This document shows, piece by piece, positions 1 to 13,322 of a DNA stretch of 64,000 bases. The position numbers and the translations under genes are program-made. Source of the stretch: Neckera pumila. Taxonomy: Eukaryota; Streptophyta; Bryopsida; Hypnales; Neckeraceae. Within the stretch, counting starts at the first letter, position 1. Every line of letters starts with the position of its first letter. The notes below the pieces were generated by a model. The model saw only the letters and a list, made by a program, of their open reading frames with translations. It ran no database searches and had not been told where the DNA came from. The stretch is taken from contig OZ018408.1 of NCBI GenBank assembly GCA_963969595.1, positions 48,051,022-48,115,021 of the forward strand, given 5' to 3'.

Positions 1-2209
1 GTATAAAATTCAATAGAGTTCATTGTGTATCAAGAAAATTTGTGTCAGTGAGATGCATTGTGTGAGCTCCCATGCGTGAGGGCCGTATCTCCACAGTTGG
101 AGACTTGTTCAATTAGGAGAATCTTTATTGCATGCGGATACCACCAGGGGAAGCTTTTTTAACACGCTAAACTAAATCAGCATCCTGCCGGTGCGCGGAT
201 TGATGTGAATCTTTTGGTGGAATTCTAGCGTACCGTGCAGTGAATGTTGATCGGTTATAGGAAATTTGAAATTTGGATTATTTCATTACGTTCCTCTGAT
301 AGTTGCTTACGAACACGTCAGGGGTGCAGTGGGCATAAAGAGCCATCCTGTCTGCAAGCACTAATAACTTACCATGCTTGCATCCACTCTCACTCAAGTG
401 CTGGTGGCCTCTTTGGAATTCCTCTGTCGTTCTTCTCATCAGCAGAGTGGGTGCCGGAAGTGATGCTTTTGTGGCACGAAACCTTAGTTGTCAATTGTGT
501 TGTCAAGGGCTCTACCATTTTTGTGTAGAGCTTGCAGGTTGTTGCTGCCAATGTGTACTTGCGAGTCACATTGCGCGCAAAATTAGACCTTTCTCAGAGT
601 TTACAGAGTCTCTCCGTGCATGGCTTTCTTTGACTGCGGCGTGACTGCTTCAGCATTCAATTTAGCTTCATGAGGGTGATGAACGAGGGATGCGTGAGGA
701 TGAGCGGATGGCGTTGAAGATAGTTGAAAGTCGGTAAGCTTTCTTGCAGACTTCGACTAGGTTTTGGCCGACATTTTTTTTCGCAGATCTGGTTGGAATG
801 TGTTTCTTATAGTAACAATTCCTCCATGACATCTTTGTTCCCCGTTTCCCCTGGCCACAGCTGACGACTCGACCGATCACCGTGTCGCGGCCCGGCGATC
901 TTTCGCTACAATTTTCAAAGGCTTTTGTGGACTTGCGCCATTTTGCGTCTCATTTGTAGCGGGCTTTAAAGTTTTCATTTCCTGGCCGATCATCTCTCTC
1001 CTTCGATTGTACCTCCGTTGAATACCTCCGATGTTGCCGACGTTGTAGAACTTGCGAGGTTCGATGGATTCTTGTAGCGGATGTGGCTGACTGGTGTTGG
1101 TTGCATTGCTCTGAGGGATTAGACTCGCAACGTTTTTGAGATAGTGGAATCCTCGGATGGTTAACTTTTTCCGTGCTTCTTTCTTTAGAGATGCGTTGTG
1201 AGGTTCATGGAATTGTTGAAGGGTTAATTGCTGTTCATTCATGCCATCGTTCTGCCGTTCTGCGTCGTCCGCTCAGAGTCTCCTTATAGCGATGCAGATA
1301 CCGAGCTGCTTCGCTTGTTATTGCTTCAAGTTGTGCAACTTGAAAGCCTGATTTTACGGAACAATTGATGCACGACCGTACTCTTTAGTGGCGCCGTCTT
1401 GTCTTCCGAAAATCGTGCCGCGGTAGCGCCGAAGAACGATTCAAGGTACTTTTGGTTCCCCCCTAGTGCCGACGCAGCGACCAAGCGTTTCTTAAGTGCG
1501 TTTCTATCTCGCTTACGTGAGCCTAGACTTCGATTACCCTCTAATTCGTGGTCGAGGGCACCACCGTTGGCTGTTGATAAACAGAAAGATCGAATGACCG
1601 TTGTGACAATGTTCCGGTTGAGGACGACGTCGTCGTTTCGCGAAGCATGTTATTCATTCTCTGAGTTCTTGAGGCGGAGTCGAATGTGCAATTGAATCGC
1701 TTGTGCTTTATTATTCACTATTCTTTGACTCCCTTAGCTCTTTTTTGAGCACAACATGTATAGAGGCTCAACAGGTGATTCAAAGGCCTCTTGTATTACT
1801 TACGTTGCGGAAAATCTTCATCATTTGATTCACTTTTCTTGTCCTTGAGGCTCACTCGCGAATTATACGAGATTTTAGTTTGCAACTTGCGTTCACTGAA
1901 TGTCAGTGGGCGGCCTCGATGAAGTTATGTGACCTATCATGTGATTCACACGTACGTGTGGTTTATATTTGCTTCGCGACTTGTACCGAACAGTTTCCAA
2001 CTATCACATGCTGACGGTACCAGTTTCTGTGTTTTGCTCACATACAAGATTCGCCGCTGTCCCATTTAAACTTCTGTTGGCGTCTGGTAGGACGCTTCAA
2101 ATTCGCCAACGACTCAATTTGCTGATCGAGCATAGCTGTCTAAACAGTGTGAACCTTTTATCAGCTAGAGTCTCCAGAGATTTTCACATATTCGCCCACT
2201 CAGTGAGGG
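1..2209. other. Upstream region of RDR1, no confident gene
   Basis: Mixed-composition DNA with several short open frames on both strands, none of which matches a family I recognise. It probably holds the RDR1 promoter and 5' leader, but I see no clear TATA box or transcription start. The longest ATG-started minus-strand frame (877-1242) is listed separately. Confidence 0.4.
877..1242 (-). CDS. Hypothetical small basic protein (weak)
   Basis: An ATG-started frame of 121 codons divergent from RDR1. The product is rich in Arg, Lys, Asn and Gln, with no membrane segment or recognisable motif. I do not recognise it. It could be a chance frame in the RDR1 promoter or one exon of a divergent transcript. 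Only its length and proper ATG support it. Confidence 0.15.
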   Translation of the reverse strand: MNEQQLTLQQFHEPHNASLKKEARKKLTIRGFHYLKNVASLIPQSNATNTSQPHPLQESIEPRKFYNVGNIGGIQRRYNRRREMIGQEMKTLKPATNETQNGASPQKPLKIVAKDRRAATR

Positions 2210-5200
2210 ATGGAGAAAGTGAAGACCTTCGTGAACAATATACCTTGGGAAGCAAACGCGGGAGAATTGGTCAGAGTCTTGGAGGGATATGTCGGCCAAG
2301 GTACTATCTTCTCGGCAGAGATCCAATACCATAAGAGCACGTTCAGATCCATGGGGAAAGCCATAGTCCAATTCGAAGATCAGGAAGCAGCGCACAAAGC
2401 CGCAGAATTATCCAATTCCGGGCTCTTGCGACTTCGTTCTAGGGATATGAGATTGAAAGTCCACAGCAAGGACATAGTGCACAAGCCTAAGCATAATCTC
2501 ATCAGCCTTGAGGAAGGCACACTGGAGATGGGATGCTTGACTCGGGAGGATACTATGCAAGTCCTATGGTCGTCACAGCCGAAGGTGACAACGGAATTTG
2601 ACTTTAACACTAGGAGGGTGAGGCATGCTTTCGTGGTGAGAAGATCAAGTGGGAAATTGGAGTACAAGCTAGAGTTTCATTTCAACGATCTTGTCTCGAT
2701 CCAGGTTGCCAATCTACCGCGAGATGGATTAGACTCTCCTTTCTTACTTGAGGTACGTTATATTTTGGGAGGGACCATGTTAGCAGTTTCCACAGGAAAG
2801 AAACAAAATGTGGCAACCAAGAGATGCCAAACTTTGAATATCCTAATCTCTCCTATTTCTAACGTTTGGCTAACATCCTTCTTGTTCTGTTTTCTCATCA
2901 ATCTCTCATTATTTCCTTATTGCAGCTACGAAATCCTCCACGGGTGTATTTTCGGAAACAAGCGGACTCGTCCAATTCTGATCTTTTGACTGAGATCTGG
3001 GAAGGCCATTGGTCATTTTACAAAGGAGTGAAGGAGGAGGAGTGGGTTAGAGCCACGGATTTTACCCCAACTAGCTCTATTGGCCAGTCTTGGGCTTATC
3101 TTCTCAGGTGTCCCAATAGTGTAAGCACAAAGATGAAGAATGAGATTTTATCAAAGCTGGCTGGGTTTAGGTTGGCTTCACATCCAAATCCGCCCCGCAG
3201 GCTGGTCCTGCAATATACGGAAGCAACAAACGTGACTTGCCAAACCCTCGTACCTATCGTTGACTCACCCCCTGGCTCAAACATTGGTTTTGATGTTATG
3301 TTTCTGTTGAATGTGCTGGTTCAGTTGGGATTCCTTACTCCTGCCAAGCTGACAAGTGCATTTTATTCTTTATTGCACATAACACCAGTTGAGTATGTGA
3401 AACTGGCCCTTCGAGACATTTGGAGCTCCGACAGTGTATGTTACGACCCAGCAGATTGGATCAAGAGAGTTGTAAAGAAGCACCGCAATCGGGGGACACA
3501 GATTCCCAATGACGGCGCTATCAAGCTGGAAGAAGGTTTACTAAATGTGCATCGTCTGTACATTACTCCCACAAAGGTTTACTGCCAGGGTCCAGAGATA
3601 GACATGTCAAACCGAGTGACTCGACAACATGTTGACAAGATAGACAACTTTCTCCGCGTCTCATTTGTTGATGAGGACGGGGATAGCATGTCAGCTGGTG
3701 CTCTATCTTCAGGAGTTGGCAAGGAACGATCCCCTTTGTATGACAGAATATTATCGGTCATGCGAGAAGGAGTAGAATTAGCAGGGAAGAAATACGAGTT
3801 TCTGGCGTTCTCATCAAGCCAGTTGCGAGAGCAGTCTTTTTGGATGTTCGCTTCAAGTGAAGGCATCACGCCACAAGCTATCAGGGCTTGGATGGGCGAT
3901 TTCCTGAACATCCGGAACGTAGCATTGTGTGCAGCTCGGATGGGCCAGTGCTTCTCAACGTCTACTCCCACACTTGAAGTTCGCAGAGACGAGATAGACT
4001 TTATCCCTGACGTGGAGAGGGTGGATCCGGCATCCGGCATCAAGTACAACTTCTCCGATGGCATTGGGAAGATTTCACAGACGCTTGCGGAGAAAGTGGC
4101 CCGTAAATGCGGTTTCAAAAGAATGGGCGTGGGGATTATCCCTTCTGCGTTCCAGATACGTTATGGAGGTTTCAAAGGTGTTGTTGCTGTTGATCCCCAT
4201 TCGCATGAAAAACTGTCCCTGCGACCTAGCATGAACAAATTTTCGTCAACACACATAGGCCTTGAAATCCTTAACTGGAGCAAATTCTTGCCCTGCTATT
4301 TGAACCGGCAAGTGATAACACTTTTATCCACCCTTGGCGTTCCAGACTTGGTGTTTGAACGAATGCAAGCATCCGTCCTCATGCAATTGGATGCCATGCT
4401 AGATGACCCTGTAGCGGCACTTGAGATCTTGCAGGTATGGCTAACTTCCACTAGAAATAGATGGGGCAGTCTAAGAAGAAGCTCATCTTTTGGGTCTAAC
4501 AAAGTAGTACTTGTAATATTACAGCAAGCGACAAATTCTTGATTGTATCTTTCGTGCTAAGAGCTCAATATCTTTCTAATTTTTCATTAATCACTTTGGA
4601 AGTATGAACGGTAACCTCTGCCAATGGCACTGCTCAACTTGACTTTTGTGAGCCATTATGAACTTCTTTACAATCTACGATGACATGTAGAATATTTCAG
4701 TTGTGTCCAGCAAGCTTTTGACCTGGAGTGGTATGTAATCGAGTTGTTGAGTCCCCTGATAATACATTTTTCAGCATTATTTCTTAGTCTCCTCTGATCA
4801 GCAATTCTAGCTGGGTAAATTCATCGTAGTTGTTGCCTTGAATCATATCTCTCTGCAAGCCACACTTGATGATATTCAACCAGCGTATGATCACTGGTAA
4901 ATCAAGAGTGTTACAGGTCTTCCCTTTTGCTAATACAAAACATGCTTACTGAGGGTGGTCAATCTACTGCAGGCGACGTTCTCCGGGGAAACACATAAAG
5001 TGGTGACCCAGATGTTGGAAGCTGGTTATCTCCCAAACAGGGAGCCATACTTGAAGAGTATCCTGGAAGCCTTTCGGGCGTTTCAGCTACTCAACCTGCG
5101 GACACGTTCGAGGATCTTTGTTCCCAAGGGTGCATGCCTAATGGGTTGCCTCGATGAGAATGCATACCTCAACTACGGGGAGGTGTTTCTGCAACTCACG

Positions 5201-7639
5201 CCGGCACCAGGGAATCGGCGCCATTTCAATGACGGGTTAAGTAGTTTCCAAAGACATTACCATGGAACGCAAAAGAATATGGTGGCCAGAGTTGTCACAG
5301 GGCCAGTGGTGGTCGCAAAGAATCCTTGTGTCCATCCTGGTGACGTTCGTGTTCTGCAAGCAGTTGACATCCCAAGCTTGCGCCATATGGTCAACTGTCT
5401 TGTGTTTCCTCAGGAAGGTCACAGGTGCGTGAATCTTCACCTTCTTGAAAATATTTACTGATGCGCATTATTTTTGAGGTAGCTGTTGTTGAATGCATGA
5501 TTATAAGCTAACTTTGAAATGGTGGAAGCGCAGACCGCATCCCAATGAATGTTCGGGAAGTGATTTGGATGGAGATCTCTACTTCGTGACTTGGGATGAA
5601 TCACTCATTCCTCCCACCACAGAGGAGCCTATGGAATACACTCCTGCCCCAAAAGTGCAACTCGATCATTCGGTGTCTGTGGAAGTAAGTTCAATATTGT
5701 CCCCTTTCTCAGAGCACAACCCGTTTTTCTGTCTGTATTCATTTCTTTTACTCTATTTGGAGATGATAGCATGAACTGTATTTAGAAATGCTGTCTAGAT
5801 GTCTTGGCAATCTTGTTTGCTCTGGTTGAAACATTCTGAATTGGTGTTTGGGGTCATTGCAAGAATTGTTGAATTGTCACAAGGAGTTTGTTGGAAGCTT
5901 CTTTTTTAAATAACTTTTGAAGCATAACTCGCATGAAGTTGAATTTTTTATTGGAGATGTCACTCTTGAGGCTAATCATATCTCATATTTTTCAGAAATT
6001 TTAAAAAATCATTTTAATTTTAATTATATTTAAATTTCAATTTAGCTAATTTGTCACATTTTGCAATTTAGGGGTTTTGAGTAAAAAGGAGTACCCAAAT
6101 TTAATAATTTAGAGCTGAAATTTCTATGGTCTATTTGCATAGTAGGAACTCATGTTTCCACCAAGGGGCATTTAAAAATATTTTATTTTGTGTTGTCTAC
6201 GTCCATGCAAAGAGGGCTCTCTTGCGCGCGCAGTTCTGAACATTTTAGATGACTTCAAGATTAATTTTTTGGTCAAGTCTCTTCACCATGAAGTCTTCCC
6301 AAGTGGTCTATATTTACTTTCTTTGAAAATTGTTTTTCCTATTTTTTACAAATTAAAATGTCAAAGTATGTATTTTCTTCAAAATTTCAGCTCACTCTTT
6401 TTTGTGAATAACTTTTGACTTAGATTTTTTTTAGATCTGAAATTTTGGAGATATGCTAATTTTAATCTTCTACTAATTGTCCTTATTTTATATATTTTTT
6501 TTTAAATTCATATGCAAAAGCTCATGAGTACTGGAGTATTGGCCAAAAACAGGCCAAAATGGACCATAACTGGACGGTGTTTCTTGCAACGACCCTTTGT
6601 TCATTTCTTTCTCACTTGACCAACTTTGCATCATTGACTTGTTACTGTTGTCACTTTCTCTGAAGAGGCGTGCAATTGCCTTTTGTATAGGAATTACAAG
6701 AATTTTTTGTGAACTACATAGTGAATGACAACTTGGGCCAGATATCAAATGCACATGTTGTGTTTGCCGACTTTGAGCCACACAAAGCAAAGAGCTCCAA
6801 ATGCATTGAACTGGCAAATCTTTTTTCTGTGGCGGTGGATTTTCCAAAGACGGGTGTACCAGCGATTATACCCTCACACCTTCGGCCTAAAGATTATCCA
6901 GACTTTATGGAGAAGGAGGACAAAAACACTTACATCTCTGAGTGTGTAATAGGAACGTTGTTCAGATCTGTGAAAGAGGCTGCCAAAGAGCAATTCTATA
7001 GCTTGACGTTAACCAAAGAGACTATGCTGCAGAATTATGATCGCCAATTACTGGTAATATGTCTTTGGCCAAATCGATCGTCGGCTTTTCAATCATTGAG
7101 AAAAATTCCTTCAGCATTGAGAAAATTCCCTTCAGCATTGAGAAAATTGATTGGAAGGAATTTTGTTGCATGCGCAGGTGCCCGGGTACGAAGATTTTTT
7201 GATGGATGCTGACTACTACAGGCATGTTTATGACACGAAGCTGATGGGCTTAATGAACCAGTATGGCATAGAGACCGAGGCTGAAGTGATGAGCGGCAAC
7301 ATCTTGCGACTCTCAAGACATTACCGGAAGCATGCTGGGGAAGCTAGGCAAAGAATCCGTCTAGCAGTGAAGGCTTTGATACGCGAAGCGCGAGAGTGTT
7401 TTTTTAAGGATAATTACAGTGACTATAGCGATGAAGAGGAGGAATACTGGAAAGACGATCAGTTCGCTAAAGCGTCTGCTTGGTATCATGTGACGTACCA
7501 CCCTGATTACCTTCACCAAGACGACCAATTTTCTGCTGTGAGCAGGAATCATGTCCACCTCCTCAGTTTTCCTTGGGCTGTATCTGACGTCCTCTTTCGT
7601 ATAAAGAGATCTTCATCCACGGGGCGGCGCAGATTCTGA
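2210..7639 (+). CDS. RDR1: RNA-dependent RNA polymerase 1 (RDR1), six exons
   Basis: RDR proteins copy single-stranded RNA into double-stranded RNA for Dicer in RNA silencing; RDR1 is linked to antiviral defence in angiosperms. My exon model is 2210-2752, 2926-4434, 4973-5424, 5534-5684, 6691-7053 and 7178-7639, all with GT-AG introns and matching phases. It gives about 1159 residues, near the usual size. The N-terminus (residues 1-75) looks like the RRM-like fold of RDR1. The region around residues 455-560 keeps stretches typical of RDR1 such as FLAFSSSQLRE and the AWMGDF block. The catalytic loop DLDGD lies at about residues 845-849 (5562-5576), preceded by PHPNECSGS. The C-terminus has the ASAWYHVTYHP and LSFPW blocks. 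These blocks read closer to RDR1 than to RDR2 or RDR6. The ATG at 2210 is chosen because the RRM-like domain starts there. No frameshift or missing catalytic residue is seen, so the gene looks functional. Confidence 0.93.
5685..6690 (+). other. Large AT-rich intron 4 of RDR1
   Basis: An intron of 1006 bp between the exon with the DLDGD loop and the following exon. The donor is GTAAGT and the acceptor TATAG. It is very AT-rich, like the repeat-filled DNA downstream, and may hold old transposon debris, but I see no clear ends. The other RDR1 introns are 173, 538, 109 and 124 bp. Confidence 0.75.
7093..7152 (+). repeat. Short tandem repeat in RDR1 intron 5
   Basis: Three imperfect units of about 24 bp built on CATTGAGAAAATTCC sit inside the 124-bp last intron, just before its acceptor. 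They lie outside the coding exons. Confidence 0.6.
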
Positions 7640-8350
7640 CTTTCATTCTCTTCAATATCATCTTTCCAGTAACTCTATGCTTCGTGCGGCATCAACGATT
7701 ACGATCATTCTTTATGCTCAAGGGCTGCAACTTGTGACCTGTTGTGTGTTCAGGATGCTCTTGTCTCGCGAGACGTGCTCGATTCAAATATGCTCTTGTC
7801 CCGCCCTTTTCCAAGTTTTCAAACTGGTATATGTGAGGTACCAATTTTTCCAAATCTCACAAAGCAATTGACATTGCTTGATCGAGAATTTTCAGATGGA
7901 GCAGTTGACAGTGTACAATTTTGTTTATTTTGTATAAATTCGGCAAAATAGCTGCGGTTTAGGTTGCAAAACCATCTGTATATTTATACTGTAGTCTTGT
8001 GTGTTCTGAGAATTTCATCAGTCAGTAGAAATAATCATGAAGATGCTGATGGTCTGATGTTCTAAGCATCCATTGAGCACGGCTTGCCTGCCTGTCTACA
8101 ACCTTTGAGTGCAAACGTAGCTTGCATTGGTTTTACATCAGCTCTGGGTTGGCTGTTGTGATGGTGGCATCCACATTGTTTTTTTATGTTGATTTGAAAC
8201 TTTTTAATCCATCCACAAGCTGACAGTGAAATTATTTTCAAGCCCATTACAGTTTATATTGAGAATGGCATTAATGAGTGCAACAATCCAACACATGATG
8301 CACGCTCTAAGGTTGGGTCATCTTAAGTTGGGTCATCGAAGGTATGTACA
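7640..8350 (+). other. RDR1 3' flank
   Basis: Non-coding sequence after the RDR1 stop, presumably 3' UTR and terminator. I see no other gene and cannot place a polyadenylation site with confidence. Confidence 0.4.
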
Positions 8351-8353
8351 GTA

Positions 8354-8632
8354 CAAGATAGGAGGTCCATAAAGCCCTTGGACTCTAAAAGTGTGCTCTA
8401 ACAGAGAGGTACATTTTCCTTTCTCTTTCCACAAGCAGTGTATAAATAGTGTATATTTCAACTTCCAAAAATTTATAATGAATTTCACAAAGCTCAAAAA
8501 ATATGAAACAACTTGAATTAGATACCGACTCCTTTAAGGAGAATTTGCGGAAAAATAATTCAAGAATTCTAACCTCCCCAAATTAATTTTCAGCTATTAA
8601 ATGGGCACTTTATGGACCTTCTCCCTTAACCG
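8354..8632. mobile_element. Small inverted-repeat element (MITE), degenerate
   Basis: The left end reads AGATAGGAGGTCCATAAAG and the right end is its imperfect reverse complement (CTTTATGGACCTTCTCCCTTA). It resembles the 30786-31294 element and is probably an old member of the same AGGTAG-ended group. Confidence 0.5.
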
Positions 8633-10700
8633 GACCTTAAAAGCCCCAAGGGGCATTTTGAAAGTCAAACCTCAATTTTTACATAGCTCTTGATTTTAAA
8701 TGCTTCTAAGCTTCAATATAAAAATCATAGCTCCAATAATCTATTATTTGATTCTATTTTTTTTTTAAATTTAAATTTTAAAATTATAATTTGTGTATCA
8801 CTTTGAAGGTTGCATCTTCAAAGTTTAAGATGCACTATTTTGAACTTTTTCTATTAAATCTGTCTTGGTGTGTGTTCAAAGATTTTACCAATTACACCAT
8901 AATGTTTATCACTATCATCTTCAACTTTATTTAAAAATTTCATATTATTTGAAGCCTTTGTGTAATTATTTTTATTCTTACAAGGAAATTATTTTTTAAA
9001 TCTTATAAAATTTATTTTAATATTTTTTAATTATAAAGTTTTGAAAATAAGTTTCAGATACATATTGCAACATGTACAAAAAATCAAATTTTGAAATGTG
9101 TGTTCTAATGTAGAAATTTGACCAAGCCAGAAGTTGATATGTCTTTTAAAGAATACAATAGAAAGTCTATTGTGGACCATTTGGTCACTATGAACAATTA
9201 CGCTTATTGGTTTTACCAAAAAAATTAGCCAGATAGCAACAATCCATGGAATGTTTTATGAGAATTTTGGTAAAGTTTTTGAAAAGAAGACATTATAGGC
9301 GGTCAAAGCAAAATCACTCAGCTTTTTATTGTGGGTTTGTCTACCTAATCTATAATCAACACTATTTAGAATGTGACACCTACATTTGGACCAAAAAGCA
9401 TCATTTCCTCCTAGATATTGATCACACTAGATGTACACAATTCGAGTGTGGAAGTCTATGAGAGTCTAATGTTGGTTTTAGGAACGCCTAAAGACTCTAT
9501 TTTAAAAATTCATAACTTATTCATGTAGTGTCCAAATAATGCATGCAAAAATGTTTATGAATTATTTTCAATTTTGCCAATAAGATCTAATTAAAACAAT
9601 ATTTTGCATATTTTTAATAATAATAACTATGATGATTTGTAATTTGTAATGATTATACATGTGTATACCTTATTACTAAGAAAAATTTCCAAACATTTAT
9701 ATTTGTGTCAATGAAATTTGAATTTGGCTCTAAAAAGATGCGCTGATAATCAAGATGTAAAGCTTTGATAATCTTCAATTTTTAAGTTCCATTTCTAAGC
9801 CCTTCTAATGTTGTATCCAATGCTCAAGTTTGGCAAAAAAATAAATGCTCAAATTTGAAGATTTTATTTTTTCAAAAAATTATGTATAGGCAAGAAAACT
9901 AATATTTTTTGTTTTTAAGCATTTGCCAAATCACATTTTCCAAACTTTAATTAATTGATTGGCAAGAAATTCCAAATTCTAACCACCGAATATGAGAGTA
10001 TCAAATTCAAATTAGATTGAATTGCATGCTATGTTTGTGCGGGTAATCTTTTCACTATGAAATTGGAAAGGTTCCACTACCTTAGGAAGACTTTAAAATT
10101 GAATTTTCATTTGAATTTGCCAAATTGCAACTAATTTATTGGGACATAATTCACTTTGTTTCTCATGCAACTTTCAAAGTCCGAAGAACTCACCATCAAC
10201 CTCCAACATTCGTATCTCTTATTGTATACTTTTAATGCTTAAATGGATTAAAAAATTGCATGCGTCAGAGGTGCAATTAGATTGTAATGGTTGGATAAAA
10301 TTACATTAATTATTAATTACGTATACATATAAAAAGTCAAAGATAAAACACAACAAGATCTTTGAGTTGGACTTAATCCTAAAGTCTCAAGCCTTAAGAC
10401 TTTAATCCTTGGCAAACGTTTGGAGGTTTGGATAGGTTCTTATGATCTCAATCTTTAACAAGACTTTTTTAAACCTTTTTTGAAGATAGGAAAGCACATT
10501 AGTTTTTAGAGGATTGTAGTTTATATTTCAATCAATAACTAGAAGCAAAAATTATGCTACCCTATATTCAAGAAGCATCTCACCTGGCAACACAAATAAA
10601 TCACAAAAAATTAAAATCAAAACAAAATTTTTTGTACTTTGCAATAGAAATGGAAAATTTGAATGATTTTTGATGAAAAAAAATCTTGGGACTTTAGGAA
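8633..10700. other. AT-rich intergenic DNA
   Basis: Very AT-rich with no convincing reading frame or RNA gene. It probably consists of decayed transposons, but I could not define any ends. Confidence 0.5.
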
Positions 10701-12246
10701 TTATCCCTTGAATGACCATTGTCCGTTCGCAAATATTTGGGATTTCAGGCAAGTGCCTACGGGCTGAATTTTTGTCTTGATTTTTTGAAACTTTTTTTGA
10801 AGATAGAAAAATTGATAAGCTTTGTGGGAATATTGTTTTTTTTCAATAGGTGCCCAGGAACAAAAGTTATGCCCAAATAAGCTCAAAACAGAAGAAAGGG
10901 GCAGCAAAAAAATTTGCAAAATTTCTTTTAAAAAAAATGAATATTTTTTTCCTAGAGATTATATTTTTTTATCTATTTGGAAAGCTTTTATTCATTCCAT
11001 TTGGATTTTTTGTGAGAAAATTAAGGACAATCTCTTTTTTTGATAGATGCACTAAGTGCACAAAAAATAACTTGTAGGATTCATTTCTGAATGCAATTTT
11101 TACAATTTTTTGAAAAAAAAAGTTTCATATGGTTTAAATCTTTTGCAAGAACAATCTTGCCATTGGAATTAGTGCATTTTAATTATATATAAAAGATATT
11201 AATATTTTAGATTTCCCTTCTATCTCATGTCTACTTCTAGTACTTAACAATTTTTTAATAATGAAAATTTAGTTTTTTTTATTTAACTTTTTTTGCTAGA
11301 CTCTCAACTCAATTCTCCACTATAAAGATTTAAAGCTCAAAACTCTATAGTAAAAAAATTTAAAGTTAAAAATGTTAAAAATGAAAAAATCTAGTCCTAC
11401 AATGTGCTAAAAAACTTATTTTTCCACTTTAAACGCAGATTTCTTGCAATTTGTGCAGTCAAAATTTTGAATTTCTTTCCGCACATTGTTATATTAGTTA
11501 ATTCCTAAATGCCCAAGGCCTATTTTGGACTTCCTAGAATTTGCTCTAAATTGAACAAAATGTATCAATTTTTTTGGAATTATAACCGTACAAATTCAAA
11601 CTAGACATATTAGAGATCTCATAGGAAAAGAAAACACAACAATATCACTTATGGAGTGAAAGATTATAATACTTGACCATAAACGTGCTAAAACTGCAAA
11701 AATCTCTCAATTTTCTTTACACAAATCAAGTCTAAAAAATTGGTGACCAAGAAAATATGAGGTTCAAGGGCCTAACTTGTATAACCTTGATCAATTTATG
11801 GCTTCTTAAAATCTCTTCTACAATTTTTTTAAATGAATTTTGAATGTGATTTTTCCTCCAAGATCTAGTGTATTTGAGGCTCATTTCCAAGAGCTCTCAA
11901 CACTACGGGAAGTCAAGATTGCACTTGATACCCTTGTACAAAAACTTGAATAGAAAAATCACTATCATTTATTTTCAAGATCAGATTTTTGGTGCTAAAA
12001 CTAGACTTCAAGAAGAACTTTCTAAAAATATAAACTACTAAAAGTAGCAATTTGGTTAGGTTTTATTTAACTTCCAAGTTTTGCAAACACCAGATTTTGG
12101 TGCCTCGGGCATTTAGGGGTTAAGTATAAGCTCCTACGATTAGATGTGAAAAAAAAATAGTTTTCAATCTTTTTTAGTCTTTGCTATAGATATGTCAATT
12201 TTGAGTGTTTTTGGTATAAAAATGGCCTTGGTCCTACAGGGGTTAA
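10701..12246 (+). mobile_element. TTAA-flanked non-autonomous transposon (931-bp family) with nested insertion
   Basis: Starts at a slightly mutated TTAT followed by CCCTTGAATGACC and ends with CAGGGGTTAA. It aligns along its length with the intact copy at 29094-30024, in the same orientation. It is longer only because a second element (11498-12123) sits inside it at a TTAA. No coding capacity is visible. Ends starting CCC and the TTAA flank match the piggyBac pattern. Confidence 0.75.
11498..12123. mobile_element. Nested TTAA-flanked element (about 626 bp)
   Basis: Bounded by TTAA on both sides, with ends TTCCTAAATGCCC and GGGCATTTAGGGG that are inverted copies of each other. The host element at 29094-30024 has a single TTAA at the matching position (near 29897), so the insertion duplicated exactly TTAA. 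A second copy of about 660 bp lies in the other orientation at 62703-63362. Confidence 0.82.
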
Positions 12247-12380
12247 AGGATATCTCTATTATCATTGCATCAATAAGAGAGTCTTTACAAACAATAATTA
12301 ATAGCCATGATATTGGCCTTCAAAATTTTTACAATGATTCAATTATAATAAACAATCATTCATTAGAAAAAGGGGGAAGT

Positions 12381-12535
12381 TAAGGTAGAAATATATTTTT
12401 TGAAAACAATTTAATCGTCGATTTTGATTTCAACACCTAAGATGGGATCCCCATTCCCAATTGAGGAACCATATCCAACGTGTAGACTGCAATTATTTTT
12501 AACCAAGGTTTGAACAGATTTCCAACCAAAGTTTA
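12381..12535. mobile_element. Fragment of AGGTAG-ended element
   Basis: Starts TTAAGGTAG and contains the ACCAAGGTTTGAAC and TTTCCAACCAAAG blocks seen in the other TA-flanked copies. The right half is missing and the sequence runs straight into a TTAA-family element. Confidence 0.5.
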
Positions 12536-13322
12536 GAATTTTTTTTTTCACATCTAACCGTAGGATCTTACACCTCACTAGTATGAGAGTGTGTGAAAAA
12601 AATTTCAGAATTTTTGACCGCACAAATTGCAAGATATTTGCGTTTAAAGTAAAAAAAAAAATTCAAAACATTGCGGGACTAGAATTTTTGACTTTGAACG
12701 TTTTTAACTTAAAATTTTTGTACTACACAATTTTGAGCTTTAAATCTTTATAGTGGAGAATTGATTTGAGAATCTAAGGAATAAAATAAATTAAAAAAAA
12801 ACTAATTATCATTCTTTAAAAAATTGTTGAGTAGACTTAGATACAAGATAGAACAAAAATCTGAAATATTCATATATTTTAGATGGAATTAAAATGCACT
12901 AATCCCAATGGTGAGATTATGCTAGCAAGTAATATAAACCATGCAACAACAAAAAAAAAACTAAAAAATTTGAAAAACTGCATTCAAAAATGCATCCTAG
13001 AAATTATTTTTTTCAAGAAGATGCTCCAATTGCCCCCAAAACAAGAATGTCCACAACTTTCTCATAACAAATCCAAATGAAATGAATCAAAGCTTTCCAC
13101 TTAGACAAAAATATAATCTATGAGAAAAATAATATAAAAAAAAAATTGAAATTTTTGTCCATTTTTTTTGCTACCTAGGCTACCCACTGTCCCTTGTTTT
13201 GAGTTTATTTGGTTATAACTTTTTTTTCCGGGCATTGATTGTGAAAAATATTGTATTCCCACAATTTATCAATTTTTTTATCTTCAAAAAAAGTTTCAAA
13301 AAATCAGTCCTTTAGGGGTTAA
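12536..13322 (-). mobile_element. Truncated TTAA-family element (931-bp family)
   Basis: Matches the reverse complement of 29094-30024, including the block read here as CATCTAACCGTAGGATC. It ends at 13319-13322 with CTTTAGGGGTTAA. The far end is lost at the junction with the fragment before it. The internal TTAA used as an insertion target in 10701-12246 is mutated here and empty. Confidence 0.65.

Noticed and set aside
1399..1695. 98-codon frame upstream of RDR1
   Set aside because: No ATG at its first codon and no motif; likely chance.
4955..4972. Frame extension upstream of RDR1 exon 3
   Set aside because: It lies before the AG acceptor at 4971-4972 and starts with GTG; the conserved sequence begins at 4973.
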